Shown: positions 8,455 through 16,982 of the stretch, in pieces | Layout: each line of letters opens with the position of its first letter | Numbering within the stretch: the stretch's first letter is position 1 | Assembly: GCF_004000745.1 (NCBI RefSeq) | Contig: NZ_BILV01000002.1 | Coordinates: 1-64,000 of the forward strand | From: Paenibacillus barengoltzii NBRC 101215 | Lineage (GTDB): Bacteria > Bacillota > Bacilli > Paenibacillales > Paenibacillaceae | Direction: 5' to 3' | DNA length: 64,000 nt | The notes under the pieces: model-generated | What the model was told of the DNA's origin: nothing | The model's database searches: none | The model's input: only the letters and a program-made list of their open reading frames with translations | Position numbers and translations under genes: made by a program

Positions 8455-9789
8455 ATGTCGAAGATGCAATTGCATGAAACGACGACCCACCAACCAGATG
8501 TAGCTATCTTAGTTAGCTTGGTTACATCGGAGACGAAGCAAAATGGAATAAATTCGGACTACTCCCTGGCCGAACTGGTACAGCTGGCCGAAACAGCCGG
8601 GGTTGAGGTCGCAGGAACGGTCGTCCAACATCGGGAGAAGCCCGATCCCCGCTGGTTGATTGGGAAAGGGAAAGTGTTGGAGCTTCGTGACCTTATCACG
8701 CAGCATGGGGCGAATACGGCGATATTTGACCAAGAGCTGTCCGGAGCGCAGGTGCGCAATCTGGAAGGGATGCTGGACGTGAAGATTATCGACCGTACTC
8801 AGCTGATTTTGGATATTTTTGCGCAACGGGCAAAAACGCGGGAGGGGATCATTCAGGTCGAGTTAGCGCAGCTCACCTACCTGCTCCCGCGTTTGTCTGG
8901 GCATGGCAAGAATCTGTCCCGTCTCGGCGGCGGGATTGGTACGCGGGGCCCCGGGGAAAGCCAGCTGGAAACGGATCGCCGCCATATCCGCCGGCGGATC
9001 GGTGAATTAAAACGTCAGCTGGAGGAAGTCACAAGACATCGGCAACTGCATCGAGCGCGCCGGAAGGAGAGCGGTGTAGTGCAAATTGCCCTGGTAGGTT
9101 ACACCAACGCGGGAAAGTCTACACTGCTTAAGGCGTTAACCTCAGCGGATGTCTTCGTGGAAAACCGGCTGTTCGCAACGCTGGATCCGACCACCCGGTT
9201 GTTCCCGTTGCCAGGTCGCAAAGAAGTGGTGCTGACCGATACGGTCGGATTTATTCAAAATCTGCCGCACGACCTAGTTGCTGCCTTTCGTGCCACTCTG
9301 GAAGAGGTGAACGAAGCGGACCTGATTCTCCACGTCGTGGATGCCTCATCCCCGATGCGTGAGGAGCAAATCGAGGTCGTGGATCGGATTTTAAATGATT
9401 TGGGAGCTGGGGGAAAGCCGCAAATCATGTTGTTTAATAAGAAAGATCTTTGTCCACCGGAGCAGCTGGAGATGCTGCCGGCGGGCGAGGGTTATTTAAA
9501 GATATCCGCGTTTGATGAACGCGACTTGGCTGCGGTTCGCGAAGCCGTACAGCGCAAGCTGTCCGGCGGCACCAAGTCGTATCGGATTCCTGCAGAACGC
9601 GGGGATCTCGCTTCTGTGTTATACCGAATTGGCGAAGTAGTGGACAAGCAGATCGACGACGAAGACCTCATTTACGAAATTGATGTGAATCAAGCCGATT
9701 TCGAGAAGTACGGTTATCGTTTAGCTCCTTTTCTCATTCCACAGCAAGAAGCCCCTGAGGATAACACGACAAACGATGGAATAGATTAA
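8455..9789 (+). CDS. hflX: GTPase HflX
   Basis: A 444-residue ribosome-associated GTPase that splits stalled ribosomes, called ynbA in B. subtilis. The N-terminal HflX domain leads into the conserved GGIGTRGPGESQLETDRR loop. The G domain has G1 GYTNAGKST (about 215), G3 DTVGF and G4 NKKD. ATG 8455 is preferred to GTG 8449 because AAGGAG (8441-8446) is eight bases before the ATG and only two before the GTG. The ynbB gene starts 18 bases after the stop. Confidence 0.96.
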   Translation: MSKMQLHETTTHQPDVAILVSLVTSETKQNGINSDYSLAELVQLAETAGVEVAGTVVQHREKPDPRWLIGKGKVLELRDLITQHGANTAIFDQELSGAQVRNLEGMLDVKIIDRTQLILDIFAQRAKTREGIIQVELAQLTYLLPRLSGHGKNLSRLGGGIGTRGPGESQLETDRRHIRRRIGELKRQLEEVTRHRQLHRARRKESGVVQIALVGYTNAGKSTLLKALTSADVFVENRLFATLDPTTRLFPLPGRKEVVLTDTVGFIQNLPHDLVAAFRATLEEVNEADLILHVVDASSPMREEQIEVVDRILNDLGAGGKPQIMLFNKKDLCPPEQLEMLPAGEGYLKISAFDERDLAAVREAVQRKLSGGTKSYRIPAERGDLASVLYRIGEVVDKQIDDEDLIYEIDVNQADFEKYGYRLAPFLIPQQEAPEDNTTNDGID

Positions 9790-9807
9790 GGGAGAGATTA
9801 CGTAACA

Positions 9808-11061
9808 ATGGCAGTATTTTCGGAAGAAATCGTACATTGGCTGGAAGCCGCTGAACGTCAGGTGGAAGGCCGGTTCCGGGAGGTCGACCGGATCGTCGAT
9901 CACAACCAATGGAAGGTTATCGAAGCTTTTCAACGTCATCAAGTCAGCGATTTTCACTTTGCCGGTTCCACCGGTTATGCTTATAATGATCGGGGTCGTG
10001 AAGTTTTGGACCTGGTTTATGCGGACGTTTTTGGAGCGGAGGCCGCACTGGTAAGGCCGCATTTCGCTTCCGGCACGCATACAATCGCTACAGCGTTGTT
10101 CGGGGTCTTGCGTCCCGGGGACGAACTGCTCTATATTACGGGGCGTCCATATGATACACTACATAAAGTGATTGGAACGCCGGGTGACGGCAGCGGCTCG
10201 TTGCAGGACTATGGTATCCGGTATCACGAAGCTGCATTGCTGGCTGACGGCACAGTCGACTGGGACACCGTGAAGACCAAAATTTCCAATAAGACCAAAG
10301 TCATTGGGATTCAGCGCTCGCGCGGCTACGATTGGAGGGATTCCTTTTCCGTTGAGCAGATCGGTGAGATGGTTGCCCAAGTGAAAGCAATCAAGCCGGA
10401 TCTGATCGTCTTTGTAGACAACTGTTATGGTGAATTTACCGAGGAACAGGAACCAACACAGGTTGGTGTCGATTTGATGGCTGGTTCGCTGATTAAAAAT
10501 CCGGGAGGCGGCTTGGCAGAAACCGGTGGATACATTTGCGGAAGGCAGGATCTGGTCACTCTCGCATCTTACCGGTTAACTGCACCGGGCATTGGCAGCG
10601 AGGTGGGAGCGATGCTGGGAACGACGCGAGGCATTTATCAAGGTTTGTTTCTGGCTCCAACGATCGTCGGACAAGCCGTTAAAGGCTCTATCCTGGCTGC
10701 AGCATTGTTTGAGCGGGCAGGATTCCGAAGCCGGCCGGCTTGGCAGGATCGGCGTACCGATCTCATCCAGGCGATTGCCTTTGACGCCCCAGAGCAATTA
10801 ATAGCATTTGTTCAGGGGATTCAGCGGGCAGCTGCTGTGGACGGCCACGTAGTGCCCGAACCTTGGGATATGCCGGGCTATGACCACCCGGTGATCATGG
10901 CGGCCGGGACATTTATCCAGGGCGGGAGCCTGGAATTGTCTGCCGATGCTCCGATCCGTGCGCCATATATCGCGTATATGCAAGGTGGTTTAACGTATTC
11001 CCATGTTAAATTTGGCCTGCTCACCGCACTTCAGACGATGAAAGACCGCAACTTGTTGTAA
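9808..11061 (+). CDS. ynbB: YnbB-like PLP-dependent protein (methionine gamma-lyase/aluminium-resistance family)
   Basis: A 417-residue pyridoxal-phosphate enzyme of the Cys/Met-metabolism superfamily. The likely Schiff-base lysine is in SLIKNPGGG (about residue 230), preceded by the cofactor-binding aspartate in VDNCYGEF. RPHFASGTHTIATALFG forms the phosphate-binding region. The family was once tied to aluminium resistance, and the true substrate is unknown. It lies between hflX and glnR as in B. subtilis. Its stop codon is inside the first GlnR box of the glnR promoter, so regulation of glnRA begins within this gene's end. Confidence 0.88.
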   Translation: MAVFSEEIVHWLEAAERQVEGRFREVDRIVDHNQWKVIEAFQRHQVSDFHFAGSTGYAYNDRGREVLDLVYADVFGAEAALVRPHFASGTHTIATALFGVLRPGDELLYITGRPYDTLHKVIGTPGDGSGSLQDYGIRYHEAALLADGTVDWDTVKTKISNKTKVIGIQRSRGYDWRDSFSVEQIGEMVAQVKAIKPDLIVFVDNCYGEFTEEQEPTQVGVDLMAGSLIKNPGGGLAETGGYICGRQDLVTLASYRLTAPGIGSEVGAMLGTTRGIYQGLFLAPTIVGQAVKGSILAAALFERAGFRSRPAWQDRRTDLIQAIAFDAPEQLIAFVQGIQRAAAVDGHVVPEPWDMPGYDHPVIMAAGTFIQGGSLELSADAPIRAPYIAYMQGGLTYSHVKFGLLTALQTMKDRNLL

Positions 11062-11073
11062 GTTATCCTAACA
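11057..11073 (+). promoter_or_regulatory. GlnR operator, upstream box
   Basis: TGTAAGTTATCCTAACA fits the GlnR/TnrA consensus TGTNAN7TNACA exactly and contains the TAA stop of ynbB. It lies upstream of the -35 box. Confidence 0.85.
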
Positions 11074-11079
11074 TATCTA

Positions 11080-11108
11080 TTGACATGTTAGGATAACTAA
11101 CATATGAT
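11080..11108 (+). promoter_or_regulatory. glnRA promoter with second GlnR box in its spacer
   Basis: TTGACA (11080-11085) and TATGAT (11103-11108) are separated by 17 bases. That spacer, TGTTAGGATAACTAACA (11086-11102), is itself a perfect TGTNAN7TNACA GlnR box. GlnR bound here would occlude RNA polymerase. The two boxes together also form a 14-base perfect inverted repeat (11061-11074 with 11085-11098). Confidence 0.88.
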
Positions 11109-11143
11109 AAGGTCATGATAATCTAACTGGAAGGTTGATAGCG

Positions 11144-11554
11144 ATGAGTGAGGAAATTCGCAGAAATATGGCCTTGTTTCCTATTGGTATCGTCATGAAA
11201 CTTACGGATTTAACGGCAAGACAAATAAGATATTACGAGCAACATGAATTAATCGTACCCGCACGTACCTCGGGAAATCAGCGGATGTTTTCTCTGAATG
11301 ACGTCGAGCGGTTACTGGAAATCAAGAGTCTCATCGACAAAGGTGTCAATATCGCGGGAATCAAGCAGGTTATGAATCCGATGTCTCGGGAGTCCCAGGA
11401 TGCGACAGTCATCACGAAGGACACGGAAGAGAAGCGAAAGGAAATGACAGATTCCCAGATCTACCGGATGTTGAAGCAGCAACTGGTGTCAGGGAGCAAA
11501 CCGGGACAAGTTTCTTTGCTCCAAGGTGAGTTGTCTCGGTTTTTCAAAAAATAA
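11144..11554 (+). CDS. glnR: nitrogen regulator GlnR, MerR family
   Basis: A 136-residue MerR-type repressor. The winged helix-turn-helix covers MKLTDLTARQIRYYEQHELI and ISLxDVERL-like residues (about 20-70). The C-terminal tail, with the YRMLKQQL region, is the part that in Bacillus senses feedback-inhibited glutamine synthetase. ATG 11144 is chosen because GGAAGG (11129-11134) lies nine bases before it; an in-frame TTG at 11135 has no such site. It represses its own operon through the two boxes upstream, and glnA follows 23 bases later. Confidence 0.95.
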   Translation: MSEEIRRNMALFPIGIVMKLTDLTARQIRYYEQHELIVPARTSGNQRMFSLNDVERLLEIKSLIDKGVNIAGIKQVMNPMSRESQDATVITKDTEEKRKEMTDSQIYRMLKQQLVSGSKPGQVSLLQGELSRFFKK

Positions 11555-11577
11555 TCTAAACGTTGGGAGAGGTTAGG

Positions 11578-12915
11578 GTGAGTAACAAGCAATACACCAA
11601 AGAAGATATTTTGCGGATTGCTAAGGAAGAAAATGTACGCTTTATCCGTTTGCAATTCACGGATTTGCTGGGAACGATCAAGAATGTAGAAATCCCAGTC
11701 AGCCAGTTGGAGAAAGCATTGGATAACAAAATGATGTTTGACGGTTCTTCCATTGAAGGGTATGTCCGCATCGAGGAATCCGATATGTATCTCTACCCGG
11801 ATCTGGACACTTGGGTGATCTTCCCTTGGGTGACCGAGGATCGCGTTGCACGTTTGATTTGTGATGTATACATGCCTGACGGCACTCCGTTTGCCGGCGA
11901 TCCACGCGCGATTCTGAAACGTGCGCTCAAGGAAGCTGAGGAAATGGGGTACACTTCAATGAACGTTGGTCCAGAACCGGAATTCTTCCTGTTCAAAACC
12001 GATGATAAAGGCAACCCTACAACCGAATTGAACGACCAAGGCGGATACTTCGACTTGGCTCCTACGGATTTGGGCGAGAACTGCCGCCGCGAAATCGTAT
12101 TGACCCTGGAGGAAATGGGCTTTGAAATCGAAGCTTCTCACCACGAAGTGGCACCAGGTCAGCATGAAATCGACTTTAAATATGCTGATGCAATCAAAGC
12201 AGCTGACCAAATCCAAACGTTCAAGCTGGTCGTTAAGACGATTGCTCGTCAACATGGGCTCCATGCAACGTTTATGCCGAAGCCGCTGTTTGGCGTAAAT
12301 GGCTCCGGGATGCACTGTCACCAATCGCTGTTCAAAGGCAATGTCAATGCTTTCTATGACGAAAGTGATGAATTGGGCTTGAGCAAAGAAGCACGTCATT
12401 ATATGGCCGGTATTCTGAAGCATGCCCGCGCATTTGCAGCGATCACGAATCCAACCGTAAACTCCTACAAACGTCTCGTACCTGGGTATGAAGCTCCTTG
12501 CTATGTGGCTTGGTCTTCGAGCAACCGCAGCCCAATGATTCGGATTCCGGCTTCCCGCGGTCTCAGCACACGAATCGAAGTGCGTAACCCGGACCCGGCT
12601 GCTAACCCATACTTGGCTCTGGCTGTGATGTTGAAAGCCGGACTGGATGGAATTAAGAAAGAGCTTCCGTTGGTTGATCCGGTTGATCGCAACATCTATG
12701 TGATGTCTGAAGAAGAGCGGGTAGAGGAAGGCATCCCAAGTCTTCCATCCGACTTGAAGGAAGCGCTCGGCGAATTGCTCCGCAGCGAAATCATCAGCGA
12801 AGCGCTGGGAGATCACGCATTAACTCACTTCTACGAATTGAAAGAGATCGAATGGGATATTTTCCGGACCCAAGTTCACCAATGGGAACGCGATCAATAT
12901 ATGACGCTGTATTAA
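11578..12915 (+). CDS. glnA: glutamine synthetase type I-alpha
   Basis: A 445-residue dodecameric enzyme making glutamine from glutamate, ammonia and ATP. Landmarks in order are [40 protein letters not shown] and [17 protein letters not shown]. The Arg in the [13 protein letters not shown] segment corresponds to the feedback-sensing Arg of GSI-alpha enzymes, and there is no adenylylation tyrosine motif or extra 25-residue insert of GSI-beta. The start is GTG 11578 with GGGAGAGG five bases upstream. In Bacillus the feedback-inhibited enzyme activates GlnR, so both genes form one regulatory circuit. Confidence 0.97.
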   Translation: MSNKQYTKEDILRIAKEENVRFIRLQFTDLLGTIKNVEIPVSQLEKALDNKMMFDGSSIEGYVRIEESDMYLYPDLDTWVIFPWVTEDRVARLICDVYMPDGTPFAGDPRAILKRALKEAEEMGYTSMNVGPEPEFFLFKTDDKGNPTTELNDQGGYFDLAPTDLGENCRREIVLTLEEMGFEIEASHHEVAPGQHEIDFKYADAIKAADQIQTFKLVVKTIARQHGLHATFMPKPLFGVNGSGMHCHQSLFKGNVNAFYDESDELGLSKEARHYMAGILKHARAFAAITNPTVNSYKRLVPGYEAPCYVAWSSSNRSPMIRIPASRGLSTRIEVRNPDPAANPYLALAVMLKAGLDGIKKELPLVDPVDRNIYVMSEEERVEEGIPSLPSDLKEALGELLRSEIISEALGDHALTHFYELKEIEWDIFRTQVHQWERDQYMTLY

Positions 12916-12930
12916 TCAGGGTTCACAGCC

Positions 12931-12972
12931 AAGCCAGCTCCCGGCATTTCAAGCAGGGGCTGGCTTTTTTTT
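12931..12972 (+). terminator. Rho-independent terminator of glnRA
   Basis: AAGCCAGCTCC pairs with GGGGCTGGCTT (one T-G pair) and is followed by a run of eight T bases including the arm end. Confidence 0.9.
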
Positions 12973-13070
12973 ATGGTGAAGACGAATGAATTACAGCTTT
13001 TGGATTTCGAAACAATGCCATGATTTCACTCGAATTGGGACAACTTATAGGTATAAGGAGGTTCATGCAG

Positions 13071-13226
13071 ATGACAGTAACCGAACTAAAAAGATACCAA
13101 CGTCGTCGCTATCGGTTAAAGCAGTGGTGGATCACAGAGCGTTCGGGGCTAGGGTGGGGTACGCGCGGGCGCCGGGAGAAGAACGGCTATAATCCCATGA
13201 GCTTCTTAGACCTCGAATGGGAGTAA
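13071..13226 (+). CDS. small basic hypothetical protein (51 aa)
   Basis: A 51-residue frame starting at ATG 13071, nine bases after a strong AAGGAGG (13055-13061). The product begins MTVTELKRYQRRRYRL and is rich in Arg, Lys and Trp, with a less charged end FLDLEWE. A hairpin terminator follows 31 bases after the stop. The ribosome binding site and flanking terminators argue for a real gene, but I do not recognise the family. The longer frame beginning at 12986 in another phase lacks a ribosome binding site and was not chosen. Confidence 0.55.
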   Translation: MTVTELKRYQRRRYRLKQWWITERSGLGWGTRGRREKNGYNPMSFLDLEWE

Positions 13227-13257
13227 GAGGGGAAGTCATCAAGTTCCCCATAAAGTA

Positions 13258-13298
13258 AACAGGACGAAGCGGAAGTCACTGCATCGCTTCGTCCTGTT
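13258..13298. terminator. hairpin between the small ORF and lexA
   Basis: A perfect 14-base stem, AACAGGACGAAGCG with CGCTTCGTCCTGTT, around a 13-base loop. T-tracts on both sides are weak (GTTTCC on +, GTTTACTTT on -), so it may serve both converging genes. Confidence 0.65.
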
Positions 13299-13342
13299 CG
13301 GTTTCCTTATCTTATGTGGCCTACGAAAGGGAAGATTTCAAA

Positions 13343-13969
13343 TTAGTGCAGGTCGCGGAACAAGCCGATGACCTTGCCCAAAATGGTTACATGCTTCAAA
13401 CGAAGCGGTTCCATCGTTGAATTCTCCGGCTGTAGGCGAATATGGTCACTTTCTTTATAGAACGTCTTAACCGTTGCTTCGTCATCCTCCGTCATGGCCA
13501 CAACGATATCTCCGTTGTTCGCCGTCTGCTGCTGGCGGACGATCACATAATCCCCGTTATGTATTCCAGCTTCGATCATGCTGTCGCCAACCACGGAAAG
13601 CATAAAGACATCCCCTTCCGCTGCGTAGTGCTCTGGCAACGGAAAATAATCTTCAATATTCTCTGTCGCTGTGATCGGCACGCCCGCGGTAACCTTCCCA
13701 ACAATCGGAACGCGGGTCACGCTGTGTGCAAATAAATTGTAATTCTCCGATTCCTCTTGACCCAGCAATTCAATGGCGCGCGGTTTCGTTGGGTCGCGGC
13801 GGATAAATCCTTTCTTCTCCAGACGGTCTAAATGGCCGTGAACAGTAGAACTGGAAGCCAATCCGACGGCTTCACCGATCTCCCGGACCGAAGGAGGATA
13901 TCCCTTAGCGCGTACTTCGTTGCGAATAAACTCAAGAATAGCCTGTTGCCGGCTCGATACCTTTGACAT
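13343..13969 (-). CDS. lexA: SOS repressor LexA
   Basis: A 208-residue repressor that self-cleaves when RecA filaments form. The N-terminal winged helix covers residues 1-65 ([24 protein letters not shown]). The cleavage site is Ala95-Gly96 in KVTAGVPIT. The catalytic Ser130 is in [10 protein letters not shown] and Lys168 in DDEATVKTF. The gene diverges from yneA, as in Bacillus, and its promoter spacer holds a LexA box, which implies autorepression. The upstream ribosome binding site is a modest GGGG about 12 bases before the ATG. Confidence 0.97.
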   Translation of the reverse strand: MSKVSSRQQAILEFIRNEVRAKGYPPSVREIGEAVGLASSSTVHGHLDRLEKKGFIRRDPTKPRAIELLGQEESENYNLFAHSVTRVPIVGKVTAGVPITATENIEDYFPLPEHYAAEGDVFMLSVVGDSMIEAGIHNGDYVIVRQQQTANNGDIVVAMTEDDEATVKTFYKESDHIRLQPENSTMEPLRLKHVTILGKVIGLFRDLH

Positions 13970-14004
13970 TTACGGATCAACCCCATTTAGTAACGTTTGG
14001 AAAA

Positions 14005-14033
14005 ATTATAACATAGAACTTCCGTTCGTACAA
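14005..14033 (-). promoter_or_regulatory. lexA promoter with LexA box in the spacer
   Basis: On the minus strand TTGTAC (14033-14028) and TATAAT (14010-14005) are 17 bases apart. The spacer holds GAAC-TTCC-GTTC (14016-14027), matching the Bacillus LexA core GAACN4GTTC. Confidence 0.8.
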
Positions 14034-14084
14034 ACATTAGTTCTAAATAGTTTGGGAGAAGAGAACTACTTTAAAAAAAAACAA

Positions 14085-14096
14085 GAACAACTGTTC
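14085..14096. promoter_or_regulatory. LexA box between lexA and yneA
   Basis: GAAC-AACT-GTTC followed by G, an exact match to GAACN4GTTC(G), lying about ten bases upstream of the yneA -35. Confidence 0.8.
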
Positions 14097-14106
14097 GAAA
14101 AAACTA

Positions 14107-14135
14107 TTGAATCAAACAAATGTTCGTGTTATATT
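14107..14135 (+). promoter_or_regulatory. yneA promoter with LexA-like box in the spacer
   Basis: TTGAAT (14107-14112) and TATATT (14130-14135) are 17 bases apart. The spacer contains AAAC-AAAT-GTTCG (14114-14126), one mismatch from the LexA core. Confidence 0.75.
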
Positions 14136-14151
14136 GAATACATGTAAAACA

Positions 14152-14163
14152 GAACACTTGTTT
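14152..14163. promoter_or_regulatory. downstream LexA-like box before yneA
   Basis: GAAC-ACTT-GTTT, one mismatch from GAACN4GTTC, immediately upstream of the yneA ribosome binding site and downstream of its promoter. Confidence 0.5.
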
Positions 14164-14177
14164 GGAGTGATGGTGAA

Positions 14178-14546
14178 ATGTTGAAATATAGTTCTTATCA
14201 AAGCATCTATGAACAACCTTCTTTTCGTCGTCCGGTGAAGAGAAGTCTACATATGAATGTCTTCCTTAAGAGTAGATTGTCCAAAATCGTCCTGCTTTTA
14301 ATCATCCTCAGCATCACATGTACTGGAATGGTACAAGCCTTTGCTGCTTCCACAGACAACGCTGACGGAACGTATCGGCCGGAATATGTCGTGGTTATGC
14401 CAGGAGATACGTTGTGGGAAATTGCTGTAGCACATAAGCCACAAGGACTGGACACAAGGGTCTATGTTCAGAAGCTGATCCGGACTAACGGGTTGAGCAG
14501 CAGTGCGATTCAAGCTGGCGATACGTTGATGTTGCCCAGTAGATAA
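14178..14546 (+). CDS. yneA: YneA-like LysM cell-division suppressor
   Basis: A 122-residue protein with an N-terminal membrane helix (about 36-56) and an extracytoplasmic LysM domain (about 69-118, beginning YVVVMPGDTLWEIA and ending LMLPSR). In B. subtilis YneA blocks division during the SOS response and its gene diverges from lexA exactly as here. ATG 14178 has GGAGTG eight bases upstream. Control by LexA is supported by boxes in the promoter spacer and flanks. The N-terminus before the membrane helix is longer than in B. subtilis YneA, so a start at the later ATG (14253) remains possible. Confidence 0.85.
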   Translation: MLKYSSYQSIYEQPSFRRPVKRSLHMNVFLKSRLSKIVLLLIILSITCTGMVQAFAASTDNADGTYRPEYVVVMPGDTLWEIAVAHKPQGLDTRVYVQKLIRTNGLSSSAIQAGDTLMLPSR

Positions 14547-14592
14547 TTCATACGTTAAAAAATAATTCACAGGTTTATCAATGTATTCGAAC

Positions 14593-14648
14593 AGAGCTTG
14601 TCTTAAGGTATTACGGCAGGGGTTGCCGCGCCTTGACAAGCTCTTTTT
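14593..14648 (+). terminator. Rho-independent terminator after yneA
   Basis: AGAGCTTGTC pairs perfectly with GACAAGCTCT and is followed by TTTTTC; an inner CGGCA/TGCCG hairpin caps the stem. Confidence 0.85.
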
Positions 14649-14723
14649 CTCATGTCAAAGTAAGAATTAATGCCCTGTGAGACATCATGGGTAGCATAGT
14701 ATATCAAAGAAGCAGGTGGATTT

Positions 14724-14897
14724 ATGGATATTGATGCTTTGGTTAAGCGGATTAACGAGCTGGCTCGAAAAGCGAAACAAGAAGGGTTAACGCAAGACGA
14801 ACTCTTGGAAAGAGCCCAGCTTCGGGAAACGTATCTGCAAAACGTTCGCAGAAATTTTCGGCAACAGCTCGAGTCGATCGAGATTGTAGATAAATAG
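14724..14897 (+). CDS. ynzC: YnzC-like DUF896 protein (57 aa)
   Basis: A 57-residue protein with ATG 14724 and AGGTGG five bases upstream. The sequence shows the DUF896 pattern: RINELARKAKQEGLT, the acidic DELLER, LRETYL and a terminal SIEIVD. B. subtilis YnzC belongs to the LexA-linked yneA-yneB-ynzC cluster and is a two-helix hairpin of unknown role. Here yneB is absent and a terminator separates this gene from yneA, so it may have its own promoter. It ends 12 bases before the next start. Confidence 0.88.
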   Translation: MDIDALVKRINELARKAKQEGLTQDELLERAQLRETYLQNVRRNFRQQLESIEIVDK

Positions 14898-14909
14898 GGA
14901 GGAACAGGT

Positions 14910-15440
14910 ATGGGGTCGTTTGACCGAAAAGTAGAACGCAATCAACGAAGAATGTACAAGAAAGGCAAAGGTTCCAATGTCGGACAAGGGACGCGCAACC
15001 CTCGTACTTCACTTGGAGCAAATGGGGAAGGCGACGTATTTAAAGGGCGGAACTTCATTTTGCCTACCGCCTTGGTTCTGTTAGCGCTGCTGTATGCCGT
15101 GGTCGGGTTGATCGGGAATACCGAGGAAGTGAATTCGGTATTGTTCTGGGCAACGATCTTTTTGTATTTCGTGCTGGCTCTGGTGATTTTCATGCGCAAG
15201 CCTTATTTGCGCGTGAATAAGAGCTCGTTGTACACTTCGAAGTTCAACCGCGATCGGATGTTGGATGCGGGTAACATCAGCAAGATCAAAGTGAGCCGGA
15301 ACAAAATCGTCATTGAACCGAAGACGCGGGAACCGAAGTGGGTGTTCTACCGCGCCCGTAACCGTTTTGACACGGAAGCAATGGCTGCACGCCTGCGGTT
15401 GTATGCTGATACCCATCATGTGAAGCTGGTGAAGGAATAA
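14910..15440 (+). CDS. hypothetical membrane protein with two helices
   Basis: A 176-residue protein of no family I recognise. It has a strongly basic N-terminus (about 1-45), two membrane helices separated by a short loop (about 50-70 and 76-94), and a basic cytoplasmic-looking C-terminal domain (about 98-176) with alternating hydrophobic and charged residues (KIKVSRNKIVIEP). The topology suggests both ends are inside the cell. ATG 14910 has GGAGGAACAGG just upstream. It follows ynzC by 12 bases and is probably co-transcribed. Confidence 0.75.
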   Translation: MGSFDRKVERNQRRMYKKGKGSNVGQGTRNPRTSLGANGEGDVFKGRNFILPTALVLLALLYAVVGLIGNTEEVNSVLFWATIFLYFVLALVIFMRKPYLRVNKSSLYTSKFNRDRMLDAGNISKIKVSRNKIVIEPKTREPKWVFYRARNRFDTEAMAARLRLYADTHHVKLVKE

Positions 15441-15485
15441 ACCTTATACAATACACTTGCGATAGGAATGGAGAGGTTGGGACGA

Positions 15486-16283
15486 ATGACAATCAAGGCG
15501 GTATGTTTTGACCTGGATGACACGCTGCTCTGGGATGAGCGAAGCGTAAAGGAAGCTTTTGCTGCAACGTGTGAACGCGCTGCGGCGAAAATTGATGGAT
15601 TAAACCCCGATCAATTGGAAGAAGCCGTACGCCGGGAAGCTCGGGGGTTGTATGAATCCTATGAAACGTATCCTTTCACAACGATGATTGGAATCAATCC
15701 GTTTGAAGGGTTATGGGCGACATTCTCTGCTGGAGAACAACCGGAATTCCGCCAGTTGGAGCAGTTAGCTCCAACCTATCGTAAGGAATCCTGGCGGCGC
15801 GGTCTGCTTGCGCTTGGCGTTGATGACGAGGAACTGTCCGGTGAACTGGCGGAACAGTTTGGCCGCGAACGGCGTGCCCGTCCTCATGTATACGAGGAGA
15901 CTTTTCAAGTGTTGAAGGAATTGCAAGGCAAGGTGAAGCTGCTGTTACTTACGAACGGCTGTCCAGCCTTACAGCAGGAGAAGCTGGATGGTGTGCCTGA
16001 GCTGGCGCCTTTTTTCGATGAGATTGTGATCTCCGGAAACTTCGGTAAGGGCAAACCCGATCCATCCATTTTCCGCCACGCCTTAGAACGGTTAGGGATC
16101 GAACCGAATGAAGGAATCATGGTTGGTGATAAGCTGACGACGGATATCAAAGGTGCGCTAAGTGTTGGTATGACCGCCGTTTGGATTAATCGAGACGGCA
16201 AAACACTTACCGGTGAGATCGTACCGGATTATGAGATCAAGCATTTGTCCGAACTTCATGACCTCTTAGCGAAGTTGGCATAA
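15486..16283 (+). CDS. HAD-IA family hydrolase
   Basis: A 265-residue phosphatase-like protein. Motif I is FDLDDTLLWD (about 8-17), motif II LLTNGC, motif III KPDPSIF, and motif IV MVGDKLTTDIKGA. A ~130-residue helical cap follows motif I, typical of subfamily IA enzymes such as YjjG/YsaA-type nucleotidases and phosphoserine phosphatase-like proteins. ATG 15486 is chosen because GGAGAGG (15470-15476) lies nine bases before it; an in-frame ATG at 15468 has no spaced ribosome binding site. The substrate cannot be read from sequence. Confidence 0.9.
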   Translation: MTIKAVCFDLDDTLLWDERSVKEAFAATCERAAAKIDGLNPDQLEEAVRREARGLYESYETYPFTTMIGINPFEGLWATFSAGEQPEFRQLEQLAPTYRKESWRRGLLALGVDDEELSGELAEQFGRERRARPHVYEETFQVLKELQGKVKLLLLTNGCPALQQEKLDGVPELAPFFDEIVISGNFGKGKPDPSIFRHALERLGIEPNEGIMVGDKLTTDIKGALSVGMTAVWINRDGKTLTGEIVPDYEIKHLSELHDLLAKLA

Positions 16284-16347
16284 CTCAAGTTGGCTTGTAG
16301 TGAATCAGAAGTAAGGTATTCTTAGGCGGTGGAAGGGGGAAATCTGA

Positions 16348-16764
16348 ATGCGAATCAAGGGAAAAACGGGGCTGCTTGTTGCCATCGTTCTTGCGCTCAT
16401 TGTTGTCGCTGGATGCAGCCGTAGTGAATCATCGTCTGCTTCAGCGGAAGAAGCGGCACTGCAGCCGATTCAAGTTGAGCTGGACGTAACACCAGCTGCA
16501 GCTAAGGCCGGTGAACCGGTGACGTTTACAGCCAAAGTAACCCACAACGGCGAGAACGTGGATGATGCGAAGGAAGTTATGTTCGAATTTTGGAATACAA
16601 ATGACGATAACGCAAAGCACAATCAAGTCCAAGTGAAGAGTGCCGGCAACGGAACCTATGTGCTGGAGCATACTTTTAAGGAACCTGGAACCTATGAAGT
16701 GATTTCCCATGTTACGGCTCGCGATCAGCACTCCATGCCTTCGAAGCAATTCACGGTGGAATAA
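16348..16764 (+). CDS. YtkA/FixH-like lipoprotein
   Basis: A 138-residue secreted lipoprotein. The signal peptide ends in the lipobox VVAGC (Cys about residue 23), followed by a Ser/Ala-rich linker. The mature part is one immunoglobulin-like beta domain with the pattern PAAAKAGEPVTFTAKV...FEFWN...GTYVLEHTFKEPGTYEVISHV, as in YtkA-like/FixH proteins. Such proteins may bind copper or assist cytochrome assembly; HxxARDQHSM supplies His and Met residues, but no function is proven. ATG 16348 has GGAAGGGGG upstream. A hairpin terminator follows. Confidence 0.82.
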   Translation: MRIKGKTGLLVAIVLALIVVAGCSRSESSSASAEEAALQPIQVELDVTPAAAKAGEPVTFTAKVTHNGENVDDAKEVMFEFWNTNDDNAKHNQVQVKSAGNGTYVLEHTFKEPGTYEVISHVTARDQHSMPSKQFTVE

Positions 16765-16796
16765 GCTGACAACTGAATCGGTGCTTTTGTTAAAGG

Positions 16797-16831
16797 AGCT
16801 GCTGTTCTCCATTTGGAGAAGGCGGCTTTTC
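16797..16831 (+). terminator. terminator after the YtkA-like gene
   Basis: AGCTGCTGTTCTCC pairs with GGAGAAGGCGGCT (one bulge and two G-T pairs) around ATTT, followed by TTTCT. Confidence 0.65.
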
Positions 16832-16982
16832 TATTAAATTGATCCTCCTAATAAGGCGAATTTCCGAACTTTAAAAGAAAAGATTTGTAGCGTTGTTCGG
16901 ATTTTAATTCAGGGATGACCGATAGGATAACAAGATCTTGAATGAAGTGTTTCACTTGGAGATTTCACGGAACTCTCTTTTC

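Noticed and set aside
11956-12816. A 286-codon minus-strand frame in glnA
   Set aside because: Same antisense codon-bias effect; no ribosome binding site and an implausible composition.
12986-13192. A 68-codon frame after the glnA terminator
   Set aside because: It overlaps the better-supported 51-codon gene in another frame and has no ribosome binding site.
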